This document shows positions 43,098 to 51,685 of a stretch of 64,000 bases of DNA, piece after piece. The translations under genes were made by a program, and so were the position numbers. The notes under the pieces were generated by a model. It saw only the letters and a list, made by a program, of their open reading frames with translations, searched no databases and was not told where the DNA came from. The DNA is from Streptomyces roseoverticillatus (GTDB lineage Bacteria; Actinomycetota; Actinomycetes; Streptomycetales; Streptomycetaceae): positions 186,001 through 250,000 of the forward strand of contig NZ_JOFL01000002.1 of assembly GCF_000719265.1 (NCBI RefSeq), written 5' to 3'. Numbering within the stretch: the first letter of the stretch is position 1; the number at the start of each line of letters is the position of its first letter.

Positions 43098-44240
43098 ATG
43101 GACAAGACTCTCGTCGTCACCAACGACTTCCCGCCCCGTCCCGGCGGCATTCAGGCGTTCCTGCACAACATGGCGCTCCGCCTGGACCCGTCGGGCATCG
43201 TCGTCTACGCCTCCACCTGGAAGCGCGGCCAGGAGGGCGCGGAGGCCACCGCGCGCTTCGACGCCGAGCAGCCGTTCCCGGTTGTCCGCGACCGCACCAC
43301 GATGCTGCTGCCGACGCCCCGGGTGACCAGGCGGGCCACGGAGCTGCTGCGCGAACACGGCTGCACCTCGGTGTGGTTCGGGGCCGCGGCCCCGCTCGGG
43401 CTCATGTCCCCCGCGCTGCGCCGGGCGGGCGCCCGCAGGCTGGTCGGCACGACGCACGGGCACGAGGCCGGCTGGGCGCAGTTGCCCGCGTCGCGGCAAT
43501 TGCTGCGGCGGATCGGCGAGGGCACCGACACCCTCACCTATCTGGGGGAGTACACCCGCTCGCGGATCGCCTCCGCGCTGACGGACGAGGCGGCGGCCCG
43601 CATGGTGCAACTGCCGCCCGGCGTGGACGAGAAGACCTTCCACCCCGGCTCCGGCGGCGACGAGGTCCGTGCCCGGCTCGGCCTCGCGGACCGCCCCGTG
43701 GTGGTGTGCGTCTCGCGGCTGGTGCCGCGCAAGGGCCAGGACACGCTGATCCTCGCCATGCCCCGGATCCTGGCGGCGGTTCCGGACGCGGTGCTGCTGA
43801 TCGTCGGCGGTGGGCCGTACGAGGACGACCTGCGGAAGCTGGCCGGGGAGACGGGCGTCGCCCACGCGGTCCGCTTCACTGGCGCCGTGCCGTGGGAGGA
43901 ACTGCCCGCGCACTACGGGGCGGGCGACGTCTTCGCCATGCCCTGCCGCACGCGCCGCGGCGGCCTCGACGTCGAAGGGCTCGGCATCGTCTACCTGGAG
44001 GCGTCGGCGACGGGCCTGCCGGTCGTCGCCGGGGACTCGGGCGGGGCGCCGGACGCCGTCCTGGAGGGCGAGACGGGGTACGTGGTGCAGGGCGGTTCGC
44101 CGGCCCAGGCCGCGGACCGCATCGTGACGCTGCTGCGGGATCCGGAGCTGCGCGCGCGCATGGGCGCGCGGGGCCGGCAGTGGGTGGAGGAGAGGTGGCG
44201 CTGGGACCTGCTGGCCGAGCGCCTCAAGGAATTGCTCTAG
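43098..44240 (+). CDS. pimB: GT4 mannosyltransferase, probable phosphatidylinositol monomannoside mannosyltransferase
   Basis: 380 residues, GT-B fold. The N-terminal TNDFPPRPGGIQAFLHNMA loop binds the acceptor and the C-terminal half has RLVPRKGQDTLI, GGGPYEDDL and the donor motif EGLGIVYLEASATGLPVVAGDSGG (EX7E). By family and by its place next to the fadD15-like gene, as I recall for M. tuberculosis Rv2188c, it is the cytosolic enzyme adding the second mannose from GDP-mannose. ATG 43098 lies 9 nt after TACTGT; the frame opens at 43038 without family similarity. Confidence 0.85.
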   Translation: MDKTLVVTNDFPPRPGGIQAFLHNMALRLDPSGIVVYASTWKRGQEGAEATARFDAEQPFPVVRDRTTMLLPTPRVTRRATELLREHGCTSVWFGAAAPLGLMSPALRRAGARRLVGTTHGHEAGWAQLPASRQLLRRIGEGTDTLTYLGEYTRSRIASALTDEAAARMVQLPPGVDEKTFHPGSGGDEVRARLGLADRPVVVCVSRLVPRKGQDTLILAMPRILAAVPDAVLLIVGGGPYEDDLRKLAGETGVAHAVRFTGAVPWEELPAHYGAGDVFAMPCRTRRGGLDVEGLGIVYLEASATGLPVVAGDSGGAPDAVLEGETGYVVQGGSPAQAADRIVTLLRDPELRARMGARGRQWVEERWRWDLLAERLKELL

Positions 44241-44247
44241 ACGTCTG

Positions 44248-44300
44248 CCTCATGCGGGACGGGCCGGATTCGAAAAGAATCCGGCCCGTCCCGCATGAGG
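44248..44300. terminator. Very strong bidirectional terminator
   Basis: A perfect 24-bp stem (44248-44271 with 44277-44300) and a 5-nt GAAAA loop between the convergent GT4 and acyl-CoA synthetase genes. Confidence 0.92.
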
Positions 44301-44318
44301 GAGGAAAACAACGGGCCG

Positions 44319-46115
44319 CTACGCGCGGTAGATGGCCTCGATCTCGTCGGCGAAGTCCTTCGCCACGACGTTCCGCTTCAGCTTCAGAGACGGCGTCACG
44401 TGCCCCGACGCCTCCGTGAACTGCGCGGGCAGGATGCGGAACTTGCGCACCGACTCCGCCTTCGACACCGCGGCGTTGCCGTCGTCGACGGCCTTCTGCA
44501 CGTCCGCCAGCAGGTCCGGGTCCTCGGCCAGCTCGGCCGGCGTCGTCCCGGCCGGCTTGCCGTGGTCGGCGAGCCAGCGCGGCAGGAAGTCCTCGTCGAG
44601 GGTGATGAGCGCGCCGACGAAGGGGCGGGCGTCGCCGACGACCATGCACTCGGCGATCAGGGCGTGCGCCCGGATGCGGTCCTCGATCACGGCCGGGGCG
44701 ACGTTCTTGCCGCCCGCGGTGACGATGATCTCCTTCTTGCGGCCGGTGATCGTGAGGTAGCCGTCCTCGTCGAGGGTGCCGAGGTCGCCGGTGTGGAACC
44801 AGGCGTCGGACATGGCCTCCTCGGTGGCCGCCGCGTTGTTCCAGTAGCCCTGGAAGAGGTGCTCGCCGTGCAGCAGCACCTCGCCGTCGTCGGCGATGCG
44901 CACGACCGAGCCGGGCAGCGGCTGCCCGACCGTGCCGATCTTCGGCCGGTCCCAGGGGTTGAACGTGGTCGCGGCGCAGGACTCGGTCAGGCCGTAGCCC
45001 TCCAGGACCGTGAAGCCGATGCCGCGGTAGAAGTGGCCCAGGCGCTCGCCCAGCGGCCCGCCGCCGGAGATGGCGTGGGTCGCCCGGCCGCCGAGGACGG
45101 CCCGCAGCTTGCCGTAGACGAGCTTGTCGAAGACGGCGTGCTTGATGCGCAGGCCGAGGCCCGGCCCGGAAGGGGCGTCCAGGGCGCGGCTGTAGGCGAT
45201 GGCGGTGTCCGCGGCCTTGTCGAAGATCTTGCCCTTGCCGTCGGCCTGAGCCTTGGCGCGGGCGCCGTTGTAGACCTTCTCGAAGACGCGGGGCACGCCG
45301 AGGATCAGGGTCGGGCGGAAGGAGGCGAGCTCGTCCGTCAGGTTGCGGATGTCGGGCACGCAGCCCAGGCGGATCGGCGCGAGCATCGCGCAGATCTCCA
45401 CCAGGCGCCCGAAGACGTGGGCGGTGGGGAGGAAGAGCAGGACGGACGAGTCGCCCGTGTTGAACAGCGGCTTGAGCCGCTCCACGGCGTTGCCGCACTC
45501 CGCGAAGAACGCGCGGTGGGTGAGGACGCAGCCCTTGGGGCGGCCCGTGGTGCCGGAGGTGTAGACGATGGTCGCGGGCGAGTCGGCGTTCGCCAGGGCG
45601 CTGCGCTCGTCGACCTCCTCGTCCGTGACGTCGGCGCCGGCCTCGCGCAGCCGCCCGACGGCGCCGGCCTCGATCTGCCAGACGTGAGCGAGCTCGGGCA
45701 GCCGGTCCTTCACGGACTCGACGGCCGCCTCGTGGCCGGGGGTCTCGACGATGCAGCCGACCGCACCGGAGTCGCTGAGGATCCACTGGATCTGCTCGGC
45801 CGAGCTGGTCTCGTACACCGGCACGGTGACGCCGCCCGCGCTCCAGATTGCGAAGTCCAGCAGCGTCCACTCGTAGCGCGTGCGGGACATCAGCGCGATC
45901 CGGTCGCCCGGCCGCACACCGGAGGCGATCAGGCCCTTGGCGGCCGTCCGGACCTCGGCGAGGAACTCGGCGGCGGTGACGTCCTCCCACCGGCTGCCGG
46001 CCTTGCGGCCTATGACGACGACATCGGGGCGCTGCGCGGCGTTGCGGCGGATCAGATCCGTCAGGTTTCCGTCCGCAGGGACCTCATAGAGGGCCGGAAG
46101 GCTGAACTCGCGCAA
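44319..46115 (-). CDS. Long-chain fatty-acid--CoA ligase (FadD15-like)
   Basis: 598 residues, ANL superfamily. The AMP-binding P-loop TIVYTSGTTGRPKGCVLTH lies near 184, then GYGLTESCAATTF, the hinge TGDLGTLDEDGYLTITGRKKEIIVTAGGKNVAP near 460, and a C-terminal lysine region. It activates fatty acids as acyl-AMP and then acyl-CoA. The TTG at 46115 (MREFSLPALYEV) is supported by GAGGAG 9 nt upstream; the frame opens at 46193 with low-complexity sequence. The gene is paired back-to-back with the GT4 gene by a shared terminator. Confidence 0.93.
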   Translation of the reverse strand: MREFSLPALYEVPADGNLTDLIRRNAAQRPDVVVIGRKAGSRWEDVTAAEFLAEVRTAAKGLIASGVRPGDRIALMSRTRYEWTLLDFAIWSAGGVTVPVYETSSAEQIQWILSDSGAVGCIVETPGHEAAVESVKDRLPELAHVWQIEAGAVGRLREAGADVTDEEVDERSALANADSPATIVYTSGTTGRPKGCVLTHRAFFAECGNAVERLKPLFNTGDSSVLLFLPTAHVFGRLVEICAMLAPIRLGCVPDIRNLTDELASFRPTLILGVPRVFEKVYNGARAKAQADGKGKIFDKAADTAIAYSRALDAPSGPGLGLRIKHAVFDKLVYGKLRAVLGGRATHAISGGGPLGERLGHFYRGIGFTVLEGYGLTESCAATTFNPWDRPKIGTVGQPLPGSVVRIADDGEVLLHGEHLFQGYWNNAAATEEAMSDAWFHTGDLGTLDEDGYLTITGRKKEIIVTAGGKNVAPAVIEDRIRAHALIAECMVVGDARPFVGALITLDEDFLPRWLADHGKPAGTTPAELAEDPDLLADVQKAVDDGNAAVSKAESVRKFRILPAQFTEASGHVTPSLKLKRNVVAKDFADEIEAIYRA

Positions 46116-46217
46116 GACTGCTGCTCCTCGTCGGGCGCCGGCGCCGCCGCGTCTTCGAGGGGCGCTGCTCGGCTGCGGTCCATGATCAGGCAAGGGGGGT
46201 AGTGGACTGCCCGGACG

Positions 46218-46231
46218 TTACCCACCAGTAC
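46218..46231. promoter_or_regulatory. Possible TetR-type operator upstream of the acyl-CoA synthetase gene
   Basis: TTACCCACCAGTAC is one base away from the TTAC(C/T)-N4-(A/G)GTAA pattern of several actinobacterial fatty-acid TetR regulators and lies about 100 bp before the ligase start. Tentative. Confidence 0.3.
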
Positions 46232-46407
46232 GGCTTTCGAATAGGGGGCTGCGCCCAGATGTTCTCTGCGTCACATGCCGCGGGACTGCTCCGACGCACC
46301 CTAGCCCCTCCGTTTGGTGACCCGGAAGTAACCACGGGAGTAACCGCAGGTCGCAGCCCTTCCGGAGGCCCGGCCGCAGCGCCTAGGGTGATCGGTATGG
46401 AGGCGCT

Positions 46408-47169
46408 ATGAGGGTTCACGTGGTCAGCGACGTGCACGGCAACGGCACGGCTCTCGCGCGGGCGGGCGACGGCGCCGACGCCCTGGTCTGCCTGGGCGAC
46501 CTGGTCCTCTTCCTCGACTACGCGGACCACTCGCGCGGCATCTTCCCCGAGCTCTTCGGGGTGGAGAAGGCCGACCGGATCGTCGAGCTGCGCACCGCCC
46601 GCCGCTTCGCCGAGGCCCGCGAGCTGGCCCGCAGCCTGTGGCACGGCATGGACCGGGACGCCGCGATCGAGGGCGCCGTACGCAAGCAGTACGCCGAGCT
46701 CTTCGCCGCCTTCCCCGCACCCACCTACGCCACGTACGGAAATGTCGACATCCCCCGGCTCTGGCCGGAATTCGCGCAGGAGGGCACGACCGTCCTCGAC
46801 GGCGAGCGCGCCGAGATCGGCGGTCTCGTCTTCGGCTTCGTCGGCGGCGGCCTCCCGTCGCCCATGCGCACCCCCTACGAGGTCTCCGAGGAGGAGTACG
46901 CGGCCAAGGTCGCTGCCCTCGGTGACGTCGACGTGCTCTGCTCGCACATCCCGCCCGACGTGCCCGAGCTCTGCTACGACACCGTCGCCCGGCGCTTCGA
47001 GCGCGGCAGCGCGGCCCTCCTCGACGCCATCCGCGCCACCTCGCCCCGGTACGCCCTTTTCGGCCACGTCCACCAGCCGCTCGCCCGCAGGATGCGGATC
47101 GGGGCGACGGAATGCGTCAACGTCGGCCACTTCGCCTCCACGGGCACACCCTGGGTGCTGGAGTGGTGA
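46408..47169 (+). CDS. Metallophosphoesterase
   Basis: 253 residues of the calcineurin-like family. All metal motifs are visible: VVSDVHGNG (DxH, near 8), CLGDLVLF (GD, near 31), TYGNVDIP (GN-D, near 113), CSHIPP (near 178) and FGHVHQPL (GHxH, near 219). The insert between the second and third motifs is longer than in minimal enzymes. The substrate could be a nucleotide or phospholipid headgroup and cannot be told. The start follows GGAGG at 4 nt. Confidence 0.88.
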   Translation: MRVHVVSDVHGNGTALARAGDGADALVCLGDLVLFLDYADHSRGIFPELFGVEKADRIVELRTARRFAEARELARSLWHGMDRDAAIEGAVRKQYAELFAAFPAPTYATYGNVDIPRLWPEFAQEGTTVLDGERAEIGGLVFGFVGGGLPSPMRTPYEVSEEEYAAKVAALGDVDVLCSHIPPDVPELCYDTVARRFERGSAALLDAIRATSPRYALFGHVHQPLARRMRIGATECVNVGHFASTGTPWVLEW

Positions 47170-47236
47170 CGGGCAGCGCGATGTAGCCTTCAGCGGCAGA
47201 CACCAGGCGGCGGACCGGTACGGAGGAGCCACGAAG

Positions 47237-47686
47237 ATGGCGGAACACACGAGCTCGAGCATCACGATCGAGGCGACCCCTGCCGAGGTGATGGCCGTGA
47301 TCGCCGACTTCGGCCGCTACGCGGAGTGGACCGGAGAGGTCAAGCAGGCCGAGGTGCTGGAGACGGACGAGCGGGGCCGCGCCACGCAGGTGCGCCTCGT
47401 GCTGGACGCCGGCGCCATCAAGGACGACCACGTGCTCGCCTACAGCTGGCCCGAGCCCAACGTGGTCAAGTGGTCGCTGGTCAAGTCGCAGATGCTGCGC
47501 CAGATCGACGGCTCCTACAGCCTCGCCCCGGTCGCGGGCGGCAAGCACACCGAGGTCACCTACCAGCTCACCGTCGACGTCAAGATCCCCATGCTCGGGA
47601 TGATCAAGCGCAAGGCGGAGAAGGTCATCATCGACCGCGCCCTCGACGGCCTCAAGAAGCGCGTCGAGAGCGGCACCGCTTCCTGA
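47237..47686 (+). CDS. SRPBCC (START-like) family protein
   Basis: 149 residues. Polyketide-cyclase/START fold: ITIEATPAEVMAVIADFGRYAEWTGEVKQAEVLE at the N-terminus, a beta-rich middle and a C-terminal helix KVIIDRALDGLKKRVES. Such proteins form a hydrophobic cavity and bind lipids or related ligands. M. tuberculosis Rv2185c, as I recall, occupies the same position beside the ArsA-like gene. ATG 47237 has GGAGGAG upstream. The ATPase follows after 55 bp. Confidence 0.85.
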   Translation: MAEHTSSSITIEATPAEVMAVIADFGRYAEWTGEVKQAEVLETDERGRATQVRLVLDAGAIKDDHVLAYSWPEPNVVKWSLVKSQMLRQIDGSYSLAPVAGGKHTEVTYQLTVDVKIPMLGMIKRKAEKVIIDRALDGLKKRVESGTAS

Positions 47687-47741
47687 CCCCCGGGCGCACC
47701 ACCGCTCCCGTACGCGTTACGTCACCGCTGGAGGCTCCCCC

Positions 47742-49115
47742 TTGCGCACGGTCCTCGTCACCGGTCCCGGCGGCGCGGGCCGCACCACCGCCGCGGCGGC
47801 CACGGCCCTCGCCGCGGCGCGCGAGGGGCGGCGCGTCCTGCTCCTCACAGCCGACCGCGGCCCCGCACCCGAAGCCGTGCTCGGCACCGCCCTGCCCGCA
47901 CCGGGGCCGGGCAGCGGCGCGCTCTGGGGGCCGCCGTCCCTCATAACCTCAACGGCATGGGACGGGCCCCCGTCGTCGGCGCCCGGGCTGTACGCCGCCC
48001 GCATCGCCACCGGCGAGCACTTCCAGGACCGCGCACGCGACCTCCAGGAGCGCGGCGCCTCCCTCTTCGACCTGGTCGGCGCGAGCCCCCTCGACCCCGA
48101 GGAGCTCACCGAACTCCCCGGCGCCGAACCCCTCGCGCTGCTGACCGCCCTGCGCGCCGCCCACGAGGAGCGCGCCTGGGACCTGCTCGTCGCCGACCTG
48201 CCGCCCCTGCACACCACGGTGCGGCTGCTCGGCCTCCCCGAACAGCTGCGCCGCTACCTGCGCCGGCTGCTGCCCGCCGAGCGGCAGGCCGCCCGCGCCC
48301 TGCGCCCGATGCTCGCCCAGCTCGCCGGCGTGCCCATGCCCGCCCAGCGGCTGTACGAGACCGCCGAGCGCTGGGAGGCCGAGCTCGCGGCCGTCCAGGA
48401 CGTCCTCGAAGCGGACGGCACCACCGTGCGGCTCGTCGCCGAACCCGGCCCCCTCGCCCTCGGCGAACTGCGCCTGGCCCGCGCCGCGCTCGCCCTCCAG
48501 GGCTGCCGCGTCGACGCCCTCGTCGCCAACCGGCTGCTGCCCGGCACCACCGGCGACGCCCCTCCCGGCGACCCCTGGCTCGCCGGTCTCGCCGCCGAGC
48601 AGCTCGCCGCCCACAAGACCCTGTACGAGGAGTTCCTCGTCGACGGCGTCACCGTCTGCGAACTGCCGCACCTCGGCCGCGGCCCGCGCGGCCCGCAGGA
48701 CCTCGCCGAGCTCGCCGCACGCGCCCGCTCGACCACCATCGGTGTGGCCGCCGCGGCAGGACAGGGCGGAAACGGTTCGGCCCACGGCGTCGGCGTCATA
48801 CCCGGCGGCGGCCTCACCGACGAGCTCGACGGCTGGCAGGGCACCGGCAGCGCCGCCGGCGAGCGGACCGTCGAGGACCGCCTCGCCACCGACGGCGTGC
48901 TGCTGTGGCGCCTCCCCCTGCCCGGCGCCGCCCGCGACGAAATCGACCTCCTGCGCCGTGGCGACGAACTCATCGTCGGCGTCGGCCCGTTCCGCCGCGT
49001 CCTGCCCCTGCCCTCCGCGCTGCGCCGCTGCACCGTCTCGGGCGCCGGACTGCGGGACGGGGCGCTGTGCGTGCGCTTCACCCCCGACCCCGACCTGTGG
49101 CCGAGACCCTCCTGA
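47742..49115 (+). CDS. ArsA-like ATPase-fold protein with degenerate P-loop
   Basis: 457 residues, SIMIBI-class fold of the ArsA/GET3 type. The expected Walker A, KGGVGKT, reads GPGGAGRTT near residues 8-16, so both the signature lysine and the P-loop lysine are replaced (by Pro and Arg). LLVADLPPLHTTVRLLGLPEQLRRYL near 148 fits the switch II region with the aspartate kept. A C-terminal HSP20-like beta domain follows (about 390-457). It is encoded with an SRPBCC protein and DUF5304. ATP hydrolysis may be lost or slow. TTG 47742 is the start. Confidence 0.85.
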   Translation: MRTVLVTGPGGAGRTTAAAATALAAAREGRRVLLLTADRGPAPEAVLGTALPAPGPGSGALWGPPSLITSTAWDGPPSSAPGLYAARIATGEHFQDRARDLQERGASLFDLVGASPLDPEELTELPGAEPLALLTALRAAHEERAWDLLVADLPPLHTTVRLLGLPEQLRRYLRRLLPAERQAARALRPMLAQLAGVPMPAQRLYETAERWEAELAAVQDVLEADGTTVRLVAEPGPLALGELRLARAALALQGCRVDALVANRLLPGTTGDAPPGDPWLAGLAAEQLAAHKTLYEEFLVDGVTVCELPHLGRGPRGPQDLAELAARARSTTIGVAAAAGQGGNGSAHGVGVIPGGGLTDELDGWQGTGSAAGERTVEDRLATDGVLLWRLPLPGAARDEIDLLRRGDELIVGVGPFRRVLPLPSALRRCTVSGAGLRDGALCVRFTPDPDLWPRPS

Positions 49116-49194
49116 ACGGCACTGCCTGAACGGCACCCGGCCCTTCGGGTAACGTCGGAGAAAACCCCTGTTGCAGGAGCCAGGAGCCGCTGCC

Positions 49195-49653
49195 ATGAGC
49201 GATCACACCGAGCGCCCCGCACCCGAGGCGGCGCCCGACCCCGATGCCTGGGAGCAGGCCTGCGCCGAGGACCTCGCGGCCGAGCGCGCCCGCCGCCGCG
49301 CGCAGGGCCCGCAGCCCGGCACCGCCGCCGAGGAGCTGCTCAAGCTCGTCGACGCCGTCGCCGACAAGGTCTCCGGCATCCAGCTGCCCGGCGGCGGCAC
49401 CGCACAGGGCGTCGTCCAGCAGGTCATCGCCCAGGCCAAGGCCGCCGCCCTGCCCGTCATCGAGCGCAACCCCGACGTCTTCGACCACCTCGCCTCCGCC
49501 GGCTCCGAACTCCTGGCCGCCTACCGCGCCGCCGTCCAGGGCCAGGAGGCCCGCTGGACCCGCGACGAGCCCGCCCCCGGCCCCGGACGGCCCGCCGGCC
49601 CCCGTGACGACGACGGGGGCAAGGGCGGGAGCGAACGCATCGACCTCGACTGA
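49195..49653 (+). CDS. DUF5304 family protein
   Basis: 152 residues starting MSDHTERPAPEAAP. A central helical part contains EELLKLVDAVADKVSGIQLPGGG and AAYRAAVQGQEARWT; both ends are proline- and charge-rich and probably disordered. The function is unknown. It is next to the ArsA-like ATPase on one side and glkA on the other; in S. coelicolor, as I recall, the gene immediately before glkA encodes a similar small protein. ATG 49195 with AGGAGC upstream is preferred over the frame opening at 49171. Confidence 0.8.
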   Translation: MSDHTERPAPEAAPDPDAWEQACAEDLAAERARRRAQGPQPGTAAEELLKLVDAVADKVSGIQLPGGGTAQGVVQQVIAQAKAAALPVIERNPDVFDHLASAGSELLAAYRAAVQGQEARWTRDEPAPGPGRPAGPRDDDGGKGGSERIDLD

Positions 49654-49710
49654 TCTCCGGCTCCGGTACGGTGGGGCCCGGCGGGGTTCGAGCGAAAAAC
49701 TGAGGGACAC

Positions 49711-50652
49711 ATGGGACTCACCATCGGCGTCGACATCGGCGGCACGAAGATCGCGGCCGGTGTGGTCGACGAAGCGGGCAGCATCCTCGCGACGTGCAAG
49801 GTGCCGACCCCGCCGACCCCCGAGGGCGTCATCGACGCCATCGCGGACGCGGTGCGCACGGTCAGCGAGGGCTTCGAGGTCGAAGCCGTCGGCATCGGCG
49901 CCGCCGGATACGTGGACGACAAGCGGGCCACCGTCCTCTTCGCCCCGAACATCAACTGGCGCCACGAGGCGCTCAAGGACAAGGTCGAGCAGCGCGTCGG
50001 CCTCCCCGTCGTCGTCGAGAACGACGCCAACGCCGCCGCCTGGGGCGAGTACCGCTTCGGCGCCGGCCAGGGCCACGACGACGTCATCTGCATCACCCTG
50101 GGCACCGGCCTCGGCGGCGGCATCATCATCGGCAACAAGCTGCGGCGCGGGCGCTTCGGCGTGGCCGCCGAGTTCGGCCACGTCCGGGTCGTCCCCGACG
50201 GCCTGCTCTGCGGCTGCGGCAGCCAGGGCTGCTGGGAGCAGTACGCCTCCGGGCGCGCGCTCGTCCGCTACGCCAAGCAGCGCGCCAACGCCACCCCGGA
50301 GAACGCCGCGATCCTGCTGGGCCTCGGCGACGGCACGGTCGAGGGCATCGAGGGCAAGCACATCAGCGCCGCCGCCCGGCAGGGCGACCCGGTCGCCATC
50401 GACTCCTTCCGCGAGCTGGCCCGCTGGGCGGGCGCGGGCCTGGCCGACCTGGCCTCGCTCTTCGACCCCTCCGCGTTCATCGTCGGCGGCGGCGTCTCGG
50501 ATGAGGGCGACCTCGTCCTCGACCCCATCCGCAAGTCCTTCAAGCGCTGGCTGATCGGCGGCCAGTGGCGCCCCCACGCGCAGGTCCTGGCCGCGCAGCT
50601 GGGCGGCAAGGCGGGGCTGGTCGGCGCGGCCGACCTGGCCCGCCAGGGGTAA
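49711..50652 (+). CDS. glkA: ROK-family glucokinase
   Basis: 313 residues. ATP motif VDIGGTKIAAGVV at residues 7-19, catalytic base in VVENDANAAAWGEY (Asp near 105), zinc site GHVRVVPDG and CGCGSQGCWEQYAS near 165-178. It phosphorylates glucose and in Streptomyces is also needed for glucose repression. Length and sequence fit GlkA. ATG 49711 follows GAGGGA. TACGGT at 49667-49672 may be its -10 box. Confidence 0.95.
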   Translation: MGLTIGVDIGGTKIAAGVVDEAGSILATCKVPTPPTPEGVIDAIADAVRTVSEGFEVEAVGIGAAGYVDDKRATVLFAPNINWRHEALKDKVEQRVGLPVVVENDANAAAWGEYRFGAGQGHDDVICITLGTGLGGGIIIGNKLRRGRFGVAAEFGHVRVVPDGLLCGCGSQGCWEQYASGRALVRYAKQRANATPENAAILLGLGDGTVEGIEGKHISAAARQGDPVAIDSFRELARWAGAGLADLASLFDPSAFIVGGGVSDEGDLVLDPIRKSFKRWLIGGQWRPHAQVLAAQLGGKAGLVGAADLARQG

Positions 50653-50815
50653 CCCCGACCTTCCCGTTCCGGGGCACGCCGTTCTTGTCCGCCGCGGCGG
50701 ACATCAACCGCGACGGCGTTCTTCGGCGGTGCCGAGCCGGCCCGAGGTCGGTTCGGCACCGCCGGATATCGCCGTCTTACATCTCGCCGTTGCGGCGGAA
50801 GGGATTGGCGAGCGC
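50653..50815. repeat. Intergenic repeat (locus F) abutting the next gene start
   Basis: CTTCGGCGGTGCCGAGCCGG (about 50721-50740) and GGTTCGGCACCGCCGG (about 50750-50765) form an inverted repeat, and CGCCGTTGCGGCGG follows at 50785-50798. The GGAAGGGA after it is the only ribosome-site candidate of the gene starting at 50816, so the repeat may have supplied its translation signals. Confidence 0.65.
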
Positions 50816-51577
50816 ATGAGTGCAGGCGTCCTGACGGACCTCCCGGCATCGCGGACCGAGCCGGACGGCTCCGTCGTCATCCGCGTGCTCAGTTACAACA
50901 TCCGCTCCATGCGCGACGACGTCGCGGCCCTCGCCCGGGTGATCCGGGCCTGCCGGCCCGACGTCGTCTGCGTTCAGGAGGCGCCGCGCTTCTTCCGCTG
51001 GCGCAAGGCCGCCGCCCGCCTCGCCCGGACCTCCGGGCTCGTCCACGTCTCGGGCGGCGCCACCGCCTCCGGCCCCATGATCCTCACCTCGCTCCGCGCC
51101 CACGTGGAGCGCACCGAGGACGTCCTGCTGCCCCGTACCCCCGGCCTCCACCAGCGCGGCTTCGCGACTGCCGTGCTGCGGTTCGGCCGGGCCCGGCTCG
51201 GGGTCCTCAGCGCTCACCTGAGCATCAAGGACTGGGAGCGCTACGAGCAGGGCCGGCTGCTCCTCGACCGGCTGGCCGCCCTGGACGTGCCGCACGCCGT
51301 CGCCGCGGGCGATCTCAACGACCGTCCCGACGGCCGCACGTTCGGCCTGCTCGCGGACGCCCTGCAGGACGGCTGGGCGACGAAGCCGTGGGGGCGGGAG
51401 CACACCACCCGGCTGGGTGATCCGCTGCAGCGGATCGACGCGGTCTTCGCGACGGAGGGGGTGGAGGTGCTGGGGTGCGGGGTGCCCATGGGATTGCCCG
51501 GCGTGGAGGAGCGCGACCTCCGGGCCGCGACGGATCACCTGCCGGTGCTGGCGGCTTTGCGGGTGCCGGCCGCATAG
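50816..51577 (+). CDS. Endonuclease/exonuclease/phosphatase (EEP) family hydrolase
   Basis: 253 residues. EEP motifs are VLSYNIRSMRDD (metal Asn, near 25), VVCVQEAPRF (Glu, near 50), LSAHLSIKD (His), VAAGDLNDRPDG (Asp/Asn, near 160) and the C-terminal TDHLPVLA catalytic Asp-His. It could act on nucleic acid, phosphoinositide or another phosphodiester; the size suits a small cytosolic enzyme. The ATG is only 18 bp beyond repeat F and a downstream start is possible. Convergent with the membrane protein gene at 51686. Confidence 0.85.
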   Translation: MSAGVLTDLPASRTEPDGSVVIRVLSYNIRSMRDDVAALARVIRACRPDVVCVQEAPRFFRWRKAAARLARTSGLVHVSGGATASGPMILTSLRAHVERTEDVLLPRTPGLHQRGFATAVLRFGRARLGVLSAHLSIKDWERYEQGRLLLDRLAALDVPHAVAAGDLNDRPDGRTFGLLADALQDGWATKPWGREHTTRLGDPLQRIDAVFATEGVEVLGCGVPMGLPGVEERDLRAATDHLPVLAALRVPAA

Positions 51578-51584
51578 GTCCGTC

Positions 51585-51660
51585 GCCCGGCCGCGGCGGA
51601 AAGAATGTGCCCGCCGCGACGGCGAAGTGCCACCGCGGCGAGAGTCCGGCGGAAGACACG
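51585..51660. repeat. Partial intergenic repeat (locus G)
   Basis: Contains CCGCCGCGACGGCG at 51611-51624, the reverse core of the family, preceded by GGCCGCGGCGGAAAG, a rough inverted partner. It lies between convergent genes. Confidence 0.5.
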
Positions 51661-51685
51661 GCCGCCGTAGCCGTACGTGATCGCG

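Noticed and set aside
39998..43150. Open frame of 1050 codons on the minus strand
   Set aside because: It crosses several real genes on both strands and repeat E, with low-complexity translation.
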